From positions 186,001-250,000 of the forward strand of contig CAJZBQ010000003.1 in NCBI GenBank assembly GCA_914767885.1: a stretch of 64,000 nt of DNA. The letters run 5' to 3'. The notes beneath the pieces are model-generated. The model was not told where the DNA came from. It saw nothing but the letters and a program-made list of their open reading frames with translations, and made no database searches. The number at the start of each line of letters is the position of its first letter. Position 1 is the stretch's first letter. Both the position numbers and the translations under genes were made by a program. This document shows positions 1 to 8,660 of the stretch, piece after piece. The DNA is from Blepharisma stoltei (taxonomy: Eukaryota; Ciliophora; Heterotrichea; Heterotrichida; Blepharismidae).

Positions 1-21
1 AAAAATATTGAGGAATTAAGT

Positions 22-856
22 TTAATATCCAATTACCTGAATTCCAGACCCACAGACCAATCCAAAGCAAGTCCCAAGATAAAATCCAAAATCTCTCCAC
101 TTTTTAGCTTCATAGAATTTAATTGCTTCGTTGAGGTACCAATAAATTTCTCTTTCATTGACTTTGATACTTTTATTTCCCACAAAATCAAAAGTAAGTG
201 GGTTTCTAAATACATTAAGGGAATGGTAGACCTTCATTAAATCTCTTTCAACAGGATTGCATTCTAACTCCCCCCCCCTCGAAGTTCGACCAAGATTTTT
301 TTGGTCGAACTTCGAGGGGGGGTTAAGAAAAATTTTTTTTAAAAAAAATTATATAGACTTTTTTTTATATAATTTAGTAGTTAAAAAAAAAAATATTTAT
401 CATATTCTTCTGTATGGTTGAGAGGTTGTAAGGGTTAGAAAAAATAGTGCAAGATGGTTTTGTAACGCTTTTTTAGAACTTGAATACAAAAATCGCAAGC
501 TCACCCCCACATAGTTTAAAATTTTTGAAAAATTGCTTAAATTTATATAGGTCTTGGTCGAACTTTGGAACTTGACTAATTGCTTCACCGAGATACCTGA
601 GTGCTTCAATAACTGATTCTTTTGTTGATGCTCTATAAGAAGTTACTGCTTGAGCGAAATTTTCAGAAATTTGATCAGCTCCATACAAACAGTCTTTGAT
701 TTCAGAAATATGAGCTTCAGTTGGGAAGCCTTCTAATAAACCTTGGATTATTTGGTAAGTTTCACTTTCATTTGGAATTGTTTTTCCAAAAGCGCCACCA
801 TATGTTCTGGTCTCTATAGCTATTCCAATCAAAAATGCAAGAACTAATGCTCTCAT
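22..856 (-). CDS. Secreted protein of unknown function, split by an insertion
   Basis: I do not recognise the family. The ATG at 856 opens with a hydrophobic signal peptide (MRALVLAFLIGIAIETRTYG), so the product probably enters the secretory pathway. The rest is soluble, with few cysteines and no membrane segment. The frame runs to about 479, where it enters a foreign insertion (265-475) and hits a stop. Removing 211 bp leaves 624 nt, an exact 208 codons, and joins ...FVFK to LECNPVERDLMK. The C-terminal part (NEREIYWYLNEAIKFYEAK) ends at TAA near 22. The 3' end lies close to the window edge. Confidence in the gene is good; function is unknown. Confidence 0.7.
265..475. mobile_element. MITE-like insertion in the secreted-protein gene
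   Basis: One end (268-330) is a near-perfect hairpin, CCCCCCTCGAAGTTCGACC followed by its complement, beginning TAA-CTCCC. The other end, near 476, is degenerate (TTC instead of TTA). The interior is A/T-rich. The overall plan resembles the CTCCGTGAGCG family found elsewhere in the window, with a different hairpin sequence. Precise loss restores the reading frame. Confidence 0.7.
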
Positions 857-909
857 TTTTATTCACCACAGTTAATGTATTTGTTATATTACTGTATTTT
901 AAGAAATAG

Positions 910-2439
910 TTAAAAGGCTTTAAACCCAGTTATTGATCTCCCAAGGATCAATGCATTGATATCAGCAGCTGTATCATATGCAATGCTTGTCTCTAAATTA
1001 GCTGAATGTCTTATAACTTCATACTCATCAATAATTCCGTTCGCCCCAAGCATATCTCGAGCCTCTCTTGCGATTTGTAAGGATTTTTGACAAGCATTTC
1101 TTTTTAGCATAGATGCTATTTGTAAAGTAATTTTTCCTTCATCTCGGAGTTTAGAAGCATGATAAGCAGAAAGTAGTCCTAAAGAAATTTCAGTGGCAAT
1201 ATCAGCTAGTTTTTTCTGGATTAATTGGGTTTGTGCTAACTCCCCCCGTGAGTTAACAAAACCATTAGAAAAATCCCTATTTTTTGCCTAAAAACCCACC
1301 CTCCGTGAGTGAACGAAAATTTTTTTATGGAAAAAAATTTTGATATATAAGTGATAATTAGCATAATGAAATCTAATGCTAATTCTGTTTAATTTTAAAC
1401 AAAATTGCTTTTTAAAACATAAATTTTATAAATTAAATTAATATTTGCTTTTTTGCGAATTAGGATTTTTTTTAAATTTCGAAAAAAATATATTTTTTTA
1501 AAATTTATATATAAATTTTTTTAAAAAAAAAAAATTAACCCCCTTCCTTAAATGAGCAAAATTTTTTTGTTCACTCACGGAGGGGGGAGTAAGGGGTTTT
1601 CCAAATTGTTTTCTCTCTATTGCATAGTTTCTAGCAATTTTGTAGCAGCTTTCTGCAGCTCCATATGCAGACCAAAGAAGCCCAAATTTTGCTTCTCCTA
1701 CACAAGCAAGCGGTCCTTTCATGCCTGCAGCTTTTAATACGTTCTCTTCACATACTTCGACGTTATTTAAAGAGACTGTAGCTGTTTGGCAGGCTCTTAA
1801 TGATAATTTGCCTTCTAATTTTTCTATAAAAAGTCCTGGGGTATTTTTTTCGATTACAAAACCAGTGACTTCTTGTTTTTCATTTTTTGCCCAAATAATA
1901 AAAATATCTGCAATAGTCCCGTTAGAAACCCAAGTTTTGGTTCCGTTAATCACATATTTAGAGCCTTTTTTAACGGCATTTGCTTCAATTCCTTCAGCAT
2001 CTGAGCCATGCTTTGCTTCAGTTAGACCAATTGCTCCAACAAAGTCTCCAGATTCCAGCTTTTCAAGATATTTTTCTTGCAATTTTTTGCTACCATATAA
2101 TCTTATAGGGAAAATTGTAGCTGCATATTGAGTCGATATGTTTGTCTTATACCCTGTATCAATGGCTTCTATTTCTTTATTAATTAGCCCAAAAACGACA
2201 CTATTTTGTGTGGTTTCTTGCCTGAATACTCCGTAATCTCCTAAAAGTTTTACGATTTCTCTACCTCCACTTTCATTTCTGTAGTCATTTAAAATTCGGG
2301 GTTTTAGATATTGTTCAGCGAATCTTTTAGCGCTGTCTCTTGCTAGTTTTTCTTCTTCATTTAATAAGCTATCTAAATTCAGTGGGTCTTCTCATGAAAA
2401 AGATATAAATCGCTTAAGTTTTTTTGATAAATTAATCAT
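910..2439 (-). CDS. GCDH: Glutaryl-CoA dehydrogenase (acyl-CoA dehydrogenase family)
   Basis: This flavoenzyme family oxidises and decarboxylates glutaryl-CoA to crotonyl-CoA in mitochondrial lysine/tryptophan breakdown. Recognisable blocks are WEDPLNLD, GLTEAKHGSDAEG, NGTKTWVSNG, IARNYAIERKQFGKPL, QLIQKKLAD, ARDMLGANGI and INALILGRSITG. The ATG at 2439 gives a basic N-terminus (MINLSKKLKRFISFSW) that could be a mitochondrial presequence; that Trp is encoded by TGA. The gene is split at FGKPL/AQTQLIQKK by a 353-bp element at 1240-1592. After removal the total is 1177 nt, one base too many, and a CCCC run at the junction is the likely excess; correction gives 391 residues, normal for the family. 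Two active-site positions look altered: the catalytic Glu of TYEGT is Asp (AYDTA), and the GYR arginine is Lys (GYKT). Confidence 0.92.
1240..1592. mobile_element. MITE, CTCCGTGAGCG family, in GCDH
   Basis: The element runs from CTCCC to GGGAG and is flanked by TAA on both sides (1237-1239 and 1590-1592). Subterminal motifs CCGTGAGTGAAC and AACAAAACCATTAGAAAAAT match copies at 6318, 20815, 21210, 35428 and 54348. The core GATATATAAGTGATAATTAG is shared too. There is no coding capacity. It must be removed for GCDH to be expressed. Confidence 0.88.
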
Positions 2440-2500
2440 ATTATATTGTTGACCATAATTTATAGATTTAAATTCTGGTCTTTTTAATGACAAATAAAAG

Positions 2501-2950
2501 ATTAAGATTATGCCGTTCGCCTTGCAGGGCCGGAATTTCCACCCCTACACGTTTATCCCTCCCGAGGAGGCTCGACGGACCCCCTCCCTGTTGCCGCAAA
2601 CAGGGGATTTGCGCACCAGTCTTGACTTCCATGGCTCCTGGAGACTAAGGGCCAACCACCTGGGTCGAAACTCCAGTTTCTCGTTAGGCAAATACGTCTT
2701 CAGAGTCTGAGGGTCATATTGCCCTCAGACATTGGCCGACCTTGCCCTTTCCAATGGTTTTTTCTGGAGGAAAAACTCTAAGTCCCAAGGATTAGCTTCC
2801 TGAGGCCCGAGAAAAACCCAGCCCGATATATATAAAGGATTACAACCCCTTTCCACCTAAATCTCCATCACTGGGCTGTTGCCTGCAGGTGCTGAAGAAA
2901 TAGGGTCGAGAGTTCGGATGGTATGTCATCACCATTTTTATATATATATA
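2501..2950. mobile_element. GC-rich retroposon-like island (intergenic)
   Basis: About 430 bp that is much more GC-rich than its surroundings, between two divergent genes. A segment GTCGAAACTCCAGTTTCTCG is similar to GCCGAAACCCCAGTCTCTCG in the island at 57662-58214, and the end ...CACCATTTTTATATATATA resembles the CGCCATTTTA ends of other islands. Imperfect direct repeats ACAAATAAAAGATTA (2490) and ACAAATGAATGATAA (2951) may be a target duplication. The short open frame inside it is not convincing as a gene. The remainder of 2440-3211 is AT-rich spacer with the divergent promoters. Confidence 0.6.
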
Positions 2951-3211
2951 ACAAATGAATGATAATTTTTGATTTTAGAAAAATGATTATCTAATAATTA
3001 TGATTTAGCGTAGATATATAGCGAAAACGAGGTTAAAAGCCTTTTATATCGATATATTATTTATCTAATATGTAGAAATAATTAAAAGATTTATAGCTTG
3101 CATCCCACTATTAAACTGAACACTTAAAAATCATTATTTATCGTTATAATAGCTATTTTTCTTTTTATATTCCATTACTCAGAATTCCTTAAAAACCATT
3201 TCAGATAATAA

Positions 3212-3819
3212 ATGGAATCTAGAAGACTTCAGAAAGAATTCGAAGAGCTCTTCAAGCTTAACTCCTCAGGCAGCCAAAGCATTGTTTCAGCTCACATGGT
3301 TGGGAATGACACTCATCATTTAAAAGGAGTAATCAGAGGACCAGTAAGTTTTTATAATAGTAGCCAGACACACCATATAGTGGAGGCACCTTTATCGTAG
3401 ACATCACAATTCCTCCAGAATACCCTTACAAGCCGCCAAAAATGAAATTTGATACCAAAATCTGGCATCCCAATATTTCATCTCAGACTGGAGCCATTTG
3501 TTTAGATATTCTGAAAGACGAATGAAGCCCTGCTCTTACAATTAGAACTGCCCTGCTCAGCTTGCAAGCCCTGCTATGTGCCCCAGAGCCAGATGACCCT
3601 CAAGACGCAGTTGTTGCGAGCCAATATAAAAATCATCCTCAAGAATGGGAAAGAACTGCTAGACAGTGGACTCAGGAATATGCAAAAGATATTGAAGAAG
3701 TACATAGAGAGCAGGTACAGAGACTAATGGAGATGGGATTTGAAGAAGCAGTTGTAAGAAAAGCGTTAGAAGATGCAGGGTGGGATGAAAATTCTGTCGT
3801 GAACTCTTTATTAGGCTAA
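3212..3819 (+). CDS. UBE2K: Ubiquitin-conjugating enzyme E2 with C-terminal UBA domain (UBE2K/Ubc1-like)
   Basis: E2 enzymes carry activated ubiquitin as a thioester; the Ubc1/UBE2K type adds a UBA domain that binds ubiquitin and favours chain extension. The UBC fold runs from [13 protein letters not shown] through [30 protein letters not shown] and TGAICLDIL, which holds the active-site Cys. The UBA domain is [20 protein letters not shown] near the C-terminus. In-frame TGA encodes the Trp of KDEWSPALT, a residue conserved in E2s, and so proves UGA=Trp. A 20-nt intron at 3344-3363 must be removed to give GPPDTPY. The product is 195 residues, close to human UBE2K (200). Confidence 0.95.
3344..3363 (+). 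other. 20-nt intron in the E2 gene
   Basis: The sequence GTAAGTTTTTATAATAGTAG lies between GGACCA and CCAGACACA. Only removal of all 20 nt yields the family-conserved GPPDTPY; stopping at the first TAG (17 nt) leaves a stop codon. It is longer than the 15-nt introns of other genes here. Confidence 0.75.
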
Positions 3820-4454
3820 TAAATAAGCAGATAATTATTTGAGTTTTTGAGTTTTATTTAGATGAAATATCTTCGTTCAATTAGCCTTATTTTTATAGAA
3901 TACTGTCAGTTCTATTAAAATTAGAAATATTTTAGAATTAGCTATGAATGTTTTTATATTCAGCCAACTTAAGCAACTTACTTTAAGTGTTTATACTTAT
4001 TTACCAATAATAGTCCACTAAGGAGCATTTTTTGATTGGCCGGATAGCTGGCTTGCCAAATTCGTTGGCATGCCATATTTTCTGGCTAAGCAAATTTAAG
4101 AATGGCTAGCCAAAAAATGCTCCTTAGTGGGCTATTCTTGGCACACAGGAATACTAATCAAAAAGAATAAAAAACTTATAAAAAAATATTTATAATTTTC
4201 TATTTAAAATTAAATCCTTTTATTTCAAGTTATAGTAAGCAGCCCATGCAATAGCATCAAAAAATCTAATATAATTTACATAGTAAATAAACCAAATATA
4301 TCTCCTTATTTTTCCCTATAAATCATATCAATCCTCTTCCTAATCATTCACCTTAAATAATCCACAAAAAAGTACGCTTTCATATTCTCAAATCTCAGAT
4401 CCTTAATCTTTTCTTAAGCCACCCATAATTAGATAATAAATTTAGTGGCCAAAG
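3820..4454. other. AT-rich spacer with one hairpin element
   Basis: Intergenic, with no open frame of note. It carries the hairpin at 4004-4141 and the presumed terminator of the E2 gene and promoter of the S6 gene, neither of which I can delimit. Confidence 0.5.
4004..4141. mobile_element. Hairpin MITE, 138 bp
   Basis: The arms are CCAATAATAGTCCACTAAGG and, inverted, CCTTAGTGGGCTATTCTTGG, continuing into AGCATTTTTTG on both sides, about 31 bp each with two or three mismatches. A second imperfect hairpin (GGCTTGCCAAATTCGTTGGCATGCC) sits in the loop. There is no coding capacity. Confidence 0.7.
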
Positions 4455-5282
4455 ATGAAGTTTAACATCTCATTCCCAGAAACAGGGCAGCAAAAATGCA
4501 TAGATATCGATGACGAGCGCAAAGTTAGGCTTTTCTATGATCGCAGAATGGGCCAAGAAATAGATGGAGAAGCTTTAGGCGAAGAATTCAAAGGCTATAT
4601 TTTCCGTATTTCTGGTGGCAATGACAAGCAAGGGTTTTCTATGAAGCAAGGCGTCCTTGAGAATAGTGTCTATATATTTTTCTTAATAAAATAATTTTTT
4701 ATATAAAACAATCAATAAGAATAATTTTCTGAAAAAAAAAAAATTGCCAAGAGAATAAAGAGAGTTAGACTACTTCTTTCAGCTGGACATACTAATTACA
4801 GACCTCGTAAAAAGGGAGAACGCAAGAGAAAATCAGTCAGAGGATGCATTGTAGGTCATGACATCGCAGTCTTGCAATTAGTCGTAACAAAGAAAGGACC
4901 AGGTGAGCTTCCTGGAATTACAGATAGTCCTATTCCTAGAAGACTAGGACCTAAAAGAGCTTCAAGAATTAGAAAGCTCTTTGCTCTTGACAAAGGAATG
5001 GACAAGAAGACAAAAGCTGAAGAAAGAGATGATGTGAGAAAATATGTCGTTAAAAGAAAAATAACAAGAGAAGGCAAAAAAGAGTATTTCAAGGCTCCTA
5101 AAATACAAAGATTGATCACTGCTGAAAGACTAAGAAGAAAGCAAAAAGAAAAAGCACAAAAGAAAGAAAGATGGACCAGAGCAAAAGAAGCAGCAAAGAA
5201 ATATAACATCTTACTCAACAACGTTTTACATGAAAGACACGTTGCAGAGGCTAAAGCAACTCAAGAAACAGCTAAAGCATAA
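4455..5282 (+). CDS. RPS6: 40S ribosomal protein S6 (eS6)
   Basis: Small-subunit ribosomal protein, target of growth-factor kinase signalling in animals. The N-terminus [14 protein letters not shown], the block [19 protein letters not shown], then [20 protein letters not shown] and RKSVRGCIV are diagnostic; the C-terminus is the usual long basic helix ([35 protein letters not shown]). The phosphorylatable Ser cluster of animal S6 is not visible at the end ([12 protein letters not shown]). The gene is interrupted at 4668-4760; removing 93 nt gives 244 residues, against 249 in human. It ends 7 bp from the stop codon of the convergent kaptin gene. Confidence 0.96.
4668..4760 (+). other. 93-nt AT-rich interruption in RPS6: intron or IES
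   Basis: As an intron it would be GTCTATAT...AATAAAG and give GVLENS-RVRLLL, matching the family exactly. That is six times the usual intron length here. Alternatively an 81-bp TA-bounded IES (4677-4757) could be removed, leaving four extra residues (VYIK). The sequence alone does not decide. Confidence 0.6.
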
Positions 5283-5289
5283 TAGGACA

Positions 5290-6956
5290 TTAAATAGCTT
5301 TATCTAGTGAATTTTTAATGTTTCTTAATTTTTCCAATGCTGCTTCAAAATCAGGCGAGAAAACTGAAATTCCGTACATAGTCACTACAATTAATTCAAA
5401 AATGCCATCACGGTTAATGTCAAGCTCACAGATGCTCATAATAGGCTGAGGAAATGTTTTTGACCAAATCAGCTCAAAAACGTTTCCTTTGAGTTTATAG
5501 CAGCAAACTGTTTGATTGTATGTGCCAAGTATATTTTTTACAATAAATAGTCATTTTTGAAAATCCAGTAAAAATTGGGAAATTCAACAAAGACTCTATA
5601 ATCAAAAAAGCATATAATTTCTCGCTGCCCATCAAAATCGATATCAGAAGTAACTACACAAGTTATCGCATCCTGTGTACAAGGAATAATATTTTTCCTT
5701 GCAAGCCCTTCTTGTGCTACATCTCTATATACAACTGCATAGCCAACAGCAGAAGCTACCAATAAATCTGATATTCCCGCTTCAAGTTTAAACAATAGCA
5801 GCCCTGATATTGGACCATCTAAAATTACATGCCAGCTTGCTTCTTTATTTCACTGTTTATTATGTGAATATTTTAACAATTTTGTATCCCCATTTTGGCA
5901 CGCAATTCCTATCAAAATAAAAGTGATATTTCTCTGTGTATGCATAGCCATAACTGGAGCTTGGTGCTGTATAAGCTCATCATCTCTAGTTAAAGACTCT
6001 AAAGGGCCAGACACCACAGGGGACAAATACTCGAAATCTGCCTTATAAAGATGCAGCCTACAGTCACTTCCTCCTAAAAATATGATTAATTCATCATCTA
6101 GATCTCTCTGTATAGGTTTTACCATATAAACTTTATAAGGGACAAAATCCAAGTCCTGGGCAAAAGAATGCTCAGTCATCCCTGTGACATCGTCGGCCCG
6201 TCTTATATAAAGATTCATAGAAAAAGTGTTATTTCGATTCCTGCAGATAATACAAGTGACAAGCATGCTTTTTCAACACATTCCGGCGTTTCCCAAAATC
6301 TCAGTGTCAGCTTCTTACTCCCTCTGTGAGCGAGCAAAACCATTGGAAAATTCCTATTTTGTAAAAAAAAAAAACCTCTGTTCTGAATTATTTTATGAAA
6401 AAATATTTTGATATATAAGTGGTTATTAGTTAATAAAATCTCTAGCTAATTCTGTTTAATTTTAAGCAGCTTGCATTTTAAAATAACAAATTTTACAAAT
6501 TAATTTTGCTGTCCAATGTTTTGTGAATTGGTATTTTTTTAAAATTTCGAAAAAAAAAAGTTGCTATAAAATTTATATATAGAAAATTCCCTTCAATAGT
6601 CCCATAAGCTAATGAATTGCCCTCTGAATTTCAATTTGGTCCGACCAAAACTAATAATTATACTCAGATCAATTGCATTTTTAGCTGGCAATTCACCCAC
6701 TTAGAAAAAACAAACCAACCCTCCTGCATGAGAAAAAAATACTTTTGTTCACCCACATTCGGGGGAGTTAGAGTTTACCATAAATTCGGGGAAAATTAAG
6801 CTTGACAAGTTTGACTTCTCCTTCTTTGCTGCATCATAGTCTATGGACATTTTTGCAAGTATTGATTACACAGCCTCGTTTTGATTTTATATCAAAAGTA
6901 CTCAAAGAGTAAATATTAGTGTAATTTGAGAGTTCATGAAAACTTCTTAATTCCAT
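5290..6956 (-). CDS. KPTN: Kaptin-like protein
   Basis: Kaptin is a beta-propeller-like protein, in animals a subunit of KICSTOR, which tethers GATOR1 to the lysosome for amino-acid control of TORC1; it was first described as actin-associated. The match covers the whole length: NIYSLSTFD, LNFPRIYADTEIL (human LQFNYIPVDAEIV), LGGSDCRLHLYKA, ILDGPISGLLLF, LLVASAVGYAVVYRD, SDIDFDGQREIILGTYNQ, LDINRDGIFELIVV. It is reconstructed after removing an 83-bp IES (5532-5614) and a 468-nt span (6311-6778) made of a 15-nt intron carrying a 453-bp element. The result is exactly 372 codons including stop (human kaptin 436 residues). TGA encodes several Trp codons (for example KQWNKEASW). The ATG at 6956 begins MELRSFHELSNYTNIY. 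Confidence 0.85.
5532..5614. mobile_element. 83-bp TA-bounded IES in kaptin
   Basis: AT-rich, flanked by TATA on both sides. Removal joins GQREII directly to LGTYNQ, matching human kaptin (PEVLVATYGQ). If retained it adds about 28 residues and a stop. It has no GT...AG ends, so it is not an intron. Confidence 0.88.
6311..6778 (-). other. 15-nt intron of kaptin, invaded by a MITE
   Basis: On the coding strand the two ends read GTAAACTC and TAAGAAG. Without the element the intron is GTAAACTCTAAGAAG: 15 nt, with A at position 10 like every other intron here. Removing it yields LNFPRIYADTEILGN, which aligns without gaps to human kaptin. Confidence 0.8.
6318..6770. mobile_element. MITE, CTCCGTGAGCG family, inside a 15-nt intron
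   Basis: Ends are CTCCC and GGGAG with TTA on both sides (6315-6317, 6768-6770). It contains CTGTGAGCGAGCAAAACCATTGG and the shared core GATATATAAGTG. At 453 bp it is the longest of the family, with extra sequence near 6590-6720. Confidence 0.85.
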
Positions 6957-7034
6957 CTTTATATTATAATTAGCATTACAAAAAATCAATAAATTTCTAA
7001 TTAAATTAAAATTCTGCCCTATTACGATTAATTT

Positions 7035-8385
7035 TTAGACTCTGCAGACATATGAGCTTGCTTGTGTCACATATCTTACCCATCTGTTTGGAGTTGGGAC
7101 TTTTCCTTGGTCAGCAATTCTGAGGTATTTCACTTGCATGTTTGAGGCATTGTACATTGGGATTTCAAACTGCATTGAGATAGGCCCAATTTCTTTTGTG
7201 GTAGCAGGCGCACTAAGGCTGATTTTAGTTTTTAATGCGTATTCAGCGTTTCCTGGGAACTTTTTAATGGTCCATTCTGCGAGTTTTTCTTGATCCCGAT
7301 ATTCTGATTGTTGGCCGCTAAGTTTGCTAGGCATTTCAAATGCGACTGAGGCTGTAGTTTTTGGCAAATTAAACTTTACCGACACATTTGTCCCAAACTG
7401 TCCTTCAGGGAAGCACGACTTAATTTTCACTAAAAATTCCACCTTATAAGGAGTAATTGTCTCCACAAATGGGAAAATCCTAAAAGGTGTCTGATAATCT
7501 CCTCTGATTCTATAGTTCATTGCTATAAATTCCCCATCTGGAGGATTAATTGTAAGGATCTTGAATTCATTAAATTCACTAGAGCTTACACACTCATGAA
7601 AATTGCAGTCATCAAGCACCACACTTCCATAATTCCCGCTTCCTCTACCAATAACTAAGTCTTCATTCACAGACCATAAAAAAAACCTAAAATAAATACT
7701 AAAAAAAAAAATTTAAAAAAAAATAAAAAATTTCATTCAATGCTAATCTAAGCTGCGGATTTCCATACAAATAAGATTTCATCTGTATACAGCCATCTAT
7801 TGACGAGTTCAATATATATCCATTTGAGTTGAACAAAACTGAGACTTTTTCTAAAATATCGACAAAAATCTCGTTTTTTTGTTTTTTATTCGAAAGTGGA
7901 CGCTGAGCTGCTGCATGTGGGACTGTGTTAGAAAAAGGGTTTGCCTTGAACAAAGGAGTGGATTGGGCTATAGCAACTGGCTCGTTTACTATATATGGCC
8001 TCACTTGTTCAGCAGAAGTACTTTGTGGGTAGCCATAGTCGATTATTTCGTCAATAATCTCATAGACGAGGACAAAGTTTTTCCTTATGCTTTCTTCAGT
8101 TAAAACGCCACAGAAGTCTTTAATTACTGTGACAAGTCTGTAGAGTAAGTCAAAAACGTAGGATGGTGATACATTGTGAAGAGTCGTGACGACGAGGTAA
8201 AGGCCATTTCGCTTTATGTGAAGAAAGTTGATTCCTTCGATATTAAATGCTGGGGGTGGGTCACCTTTCCAAAATTTGGCTTTTCTGAAGAAAATTTCGT
8301 TAGTTCCTCGGACTAGATCGCCTCGGAAGTCACGAGTAATAATTGTATCACCTCTGGCAGAAAGAATAAAAAGCTGAGAAAGCAT
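7035..8385 (-). CDS. AP4M1: AP-4 complex medium (mu) subunit
   Basis: Mu subunit of the AP-4 adaptor, which sorts transmembrane cargo at the trans-Golgi without clathrin. The N-terminal longin-like part (MLSQLFILSARGDTIITRDF, LYLVVTTLHNVSPS, LVYEIIDEIIDYGYPQST) and the C-terminal mu homology domain (IQMKSYLYGNPQLRLALNE, DLVIGRGSG, LTINPPDGEFIAMNYR, ISMQFEIPMYNASNMQVKYL, RWVRYVTQASSYVCRV) match AP-4 mu better than AP-1 or AP-2. An AT-rich 70-bp segment at 7662-7731 separates LALNE from DLVIG; without it the protein is 426 residues (human 453). Confidence 0.93.
7662..7731. mobile_element. 70-bp insertion in AP-4 mu flanked by an 8-bp direct repeat
   Basis: TTCATTCA occurs at 7662 and again at 7732. 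Loss of one repeat plus the A/T-rich spacer restores LALNEDL, the family consensus. There is no TA at the repeat and no GT donor. A TA-bounded alternative (7679-7745, 67 bp) also keeps the frame but would give LRLWSVNEDL, a poorer fit. Confidence 0.7.
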
Positions 8386-8660
8386 TTATTCTAGCAATTT
8401 ATTTTGATTAATTTAATAAAATAACTAGTAGATAAACTGAACTTAAATAATTATTATAGCTAATTCACAAATAGATTTTTCTTAACAAATGATTTTTATT
8501 AAATTGGATTGGCTTTAAATTTTATTTAAAATAGAGGATAAAAGCTAATAACGATTAATTTATTTAGATTATTGTCTTTAAACATGCATATTAAATAAAT
8601 TTCATAAAAAAACAATTTGTAATTTTATCCGAATATTTCTAATAATTCTCAACCTTTTAA
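8386..8660. other. AT-rich intergenic spacer
   Basis: It lies between the 5' end of AP-4 mu and the 3' end of the kelch gene, both on the minus strand. No open frame, hairpin or repeat stands out. It should contain the AP-4 mu promoter. Confidence 0.4.

Noticed and set aside
1240-1592. MITEs as spliceosomal introns, since CCGTGAGT resembles a donor and GTTAG an acceptor
   Set aside because: Splicing there would leave extra residues and a stop codon in GCDH. Removal at TAA fits the paralog empty sites in the dynamin array.
2510-2710. 66-codon open frame in the GC-rich island
   Set aside because: It exists only because the island has few stop codons; no family resemblance, and the island is a repeat-like insert.
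2500-2950. rRNA or other structural RNA gene suggested by the GC-rich island
   Set aside because: No conserved rRNA, tRNA, SRP or RNase P core motifs are visible, and related islands occur at unrelated sites with target duplications.
4856-5221. Minus-strand frame looking like a membrane protein
   Set aside because: Antisense of the RPS6 gene, whose identity is certain.
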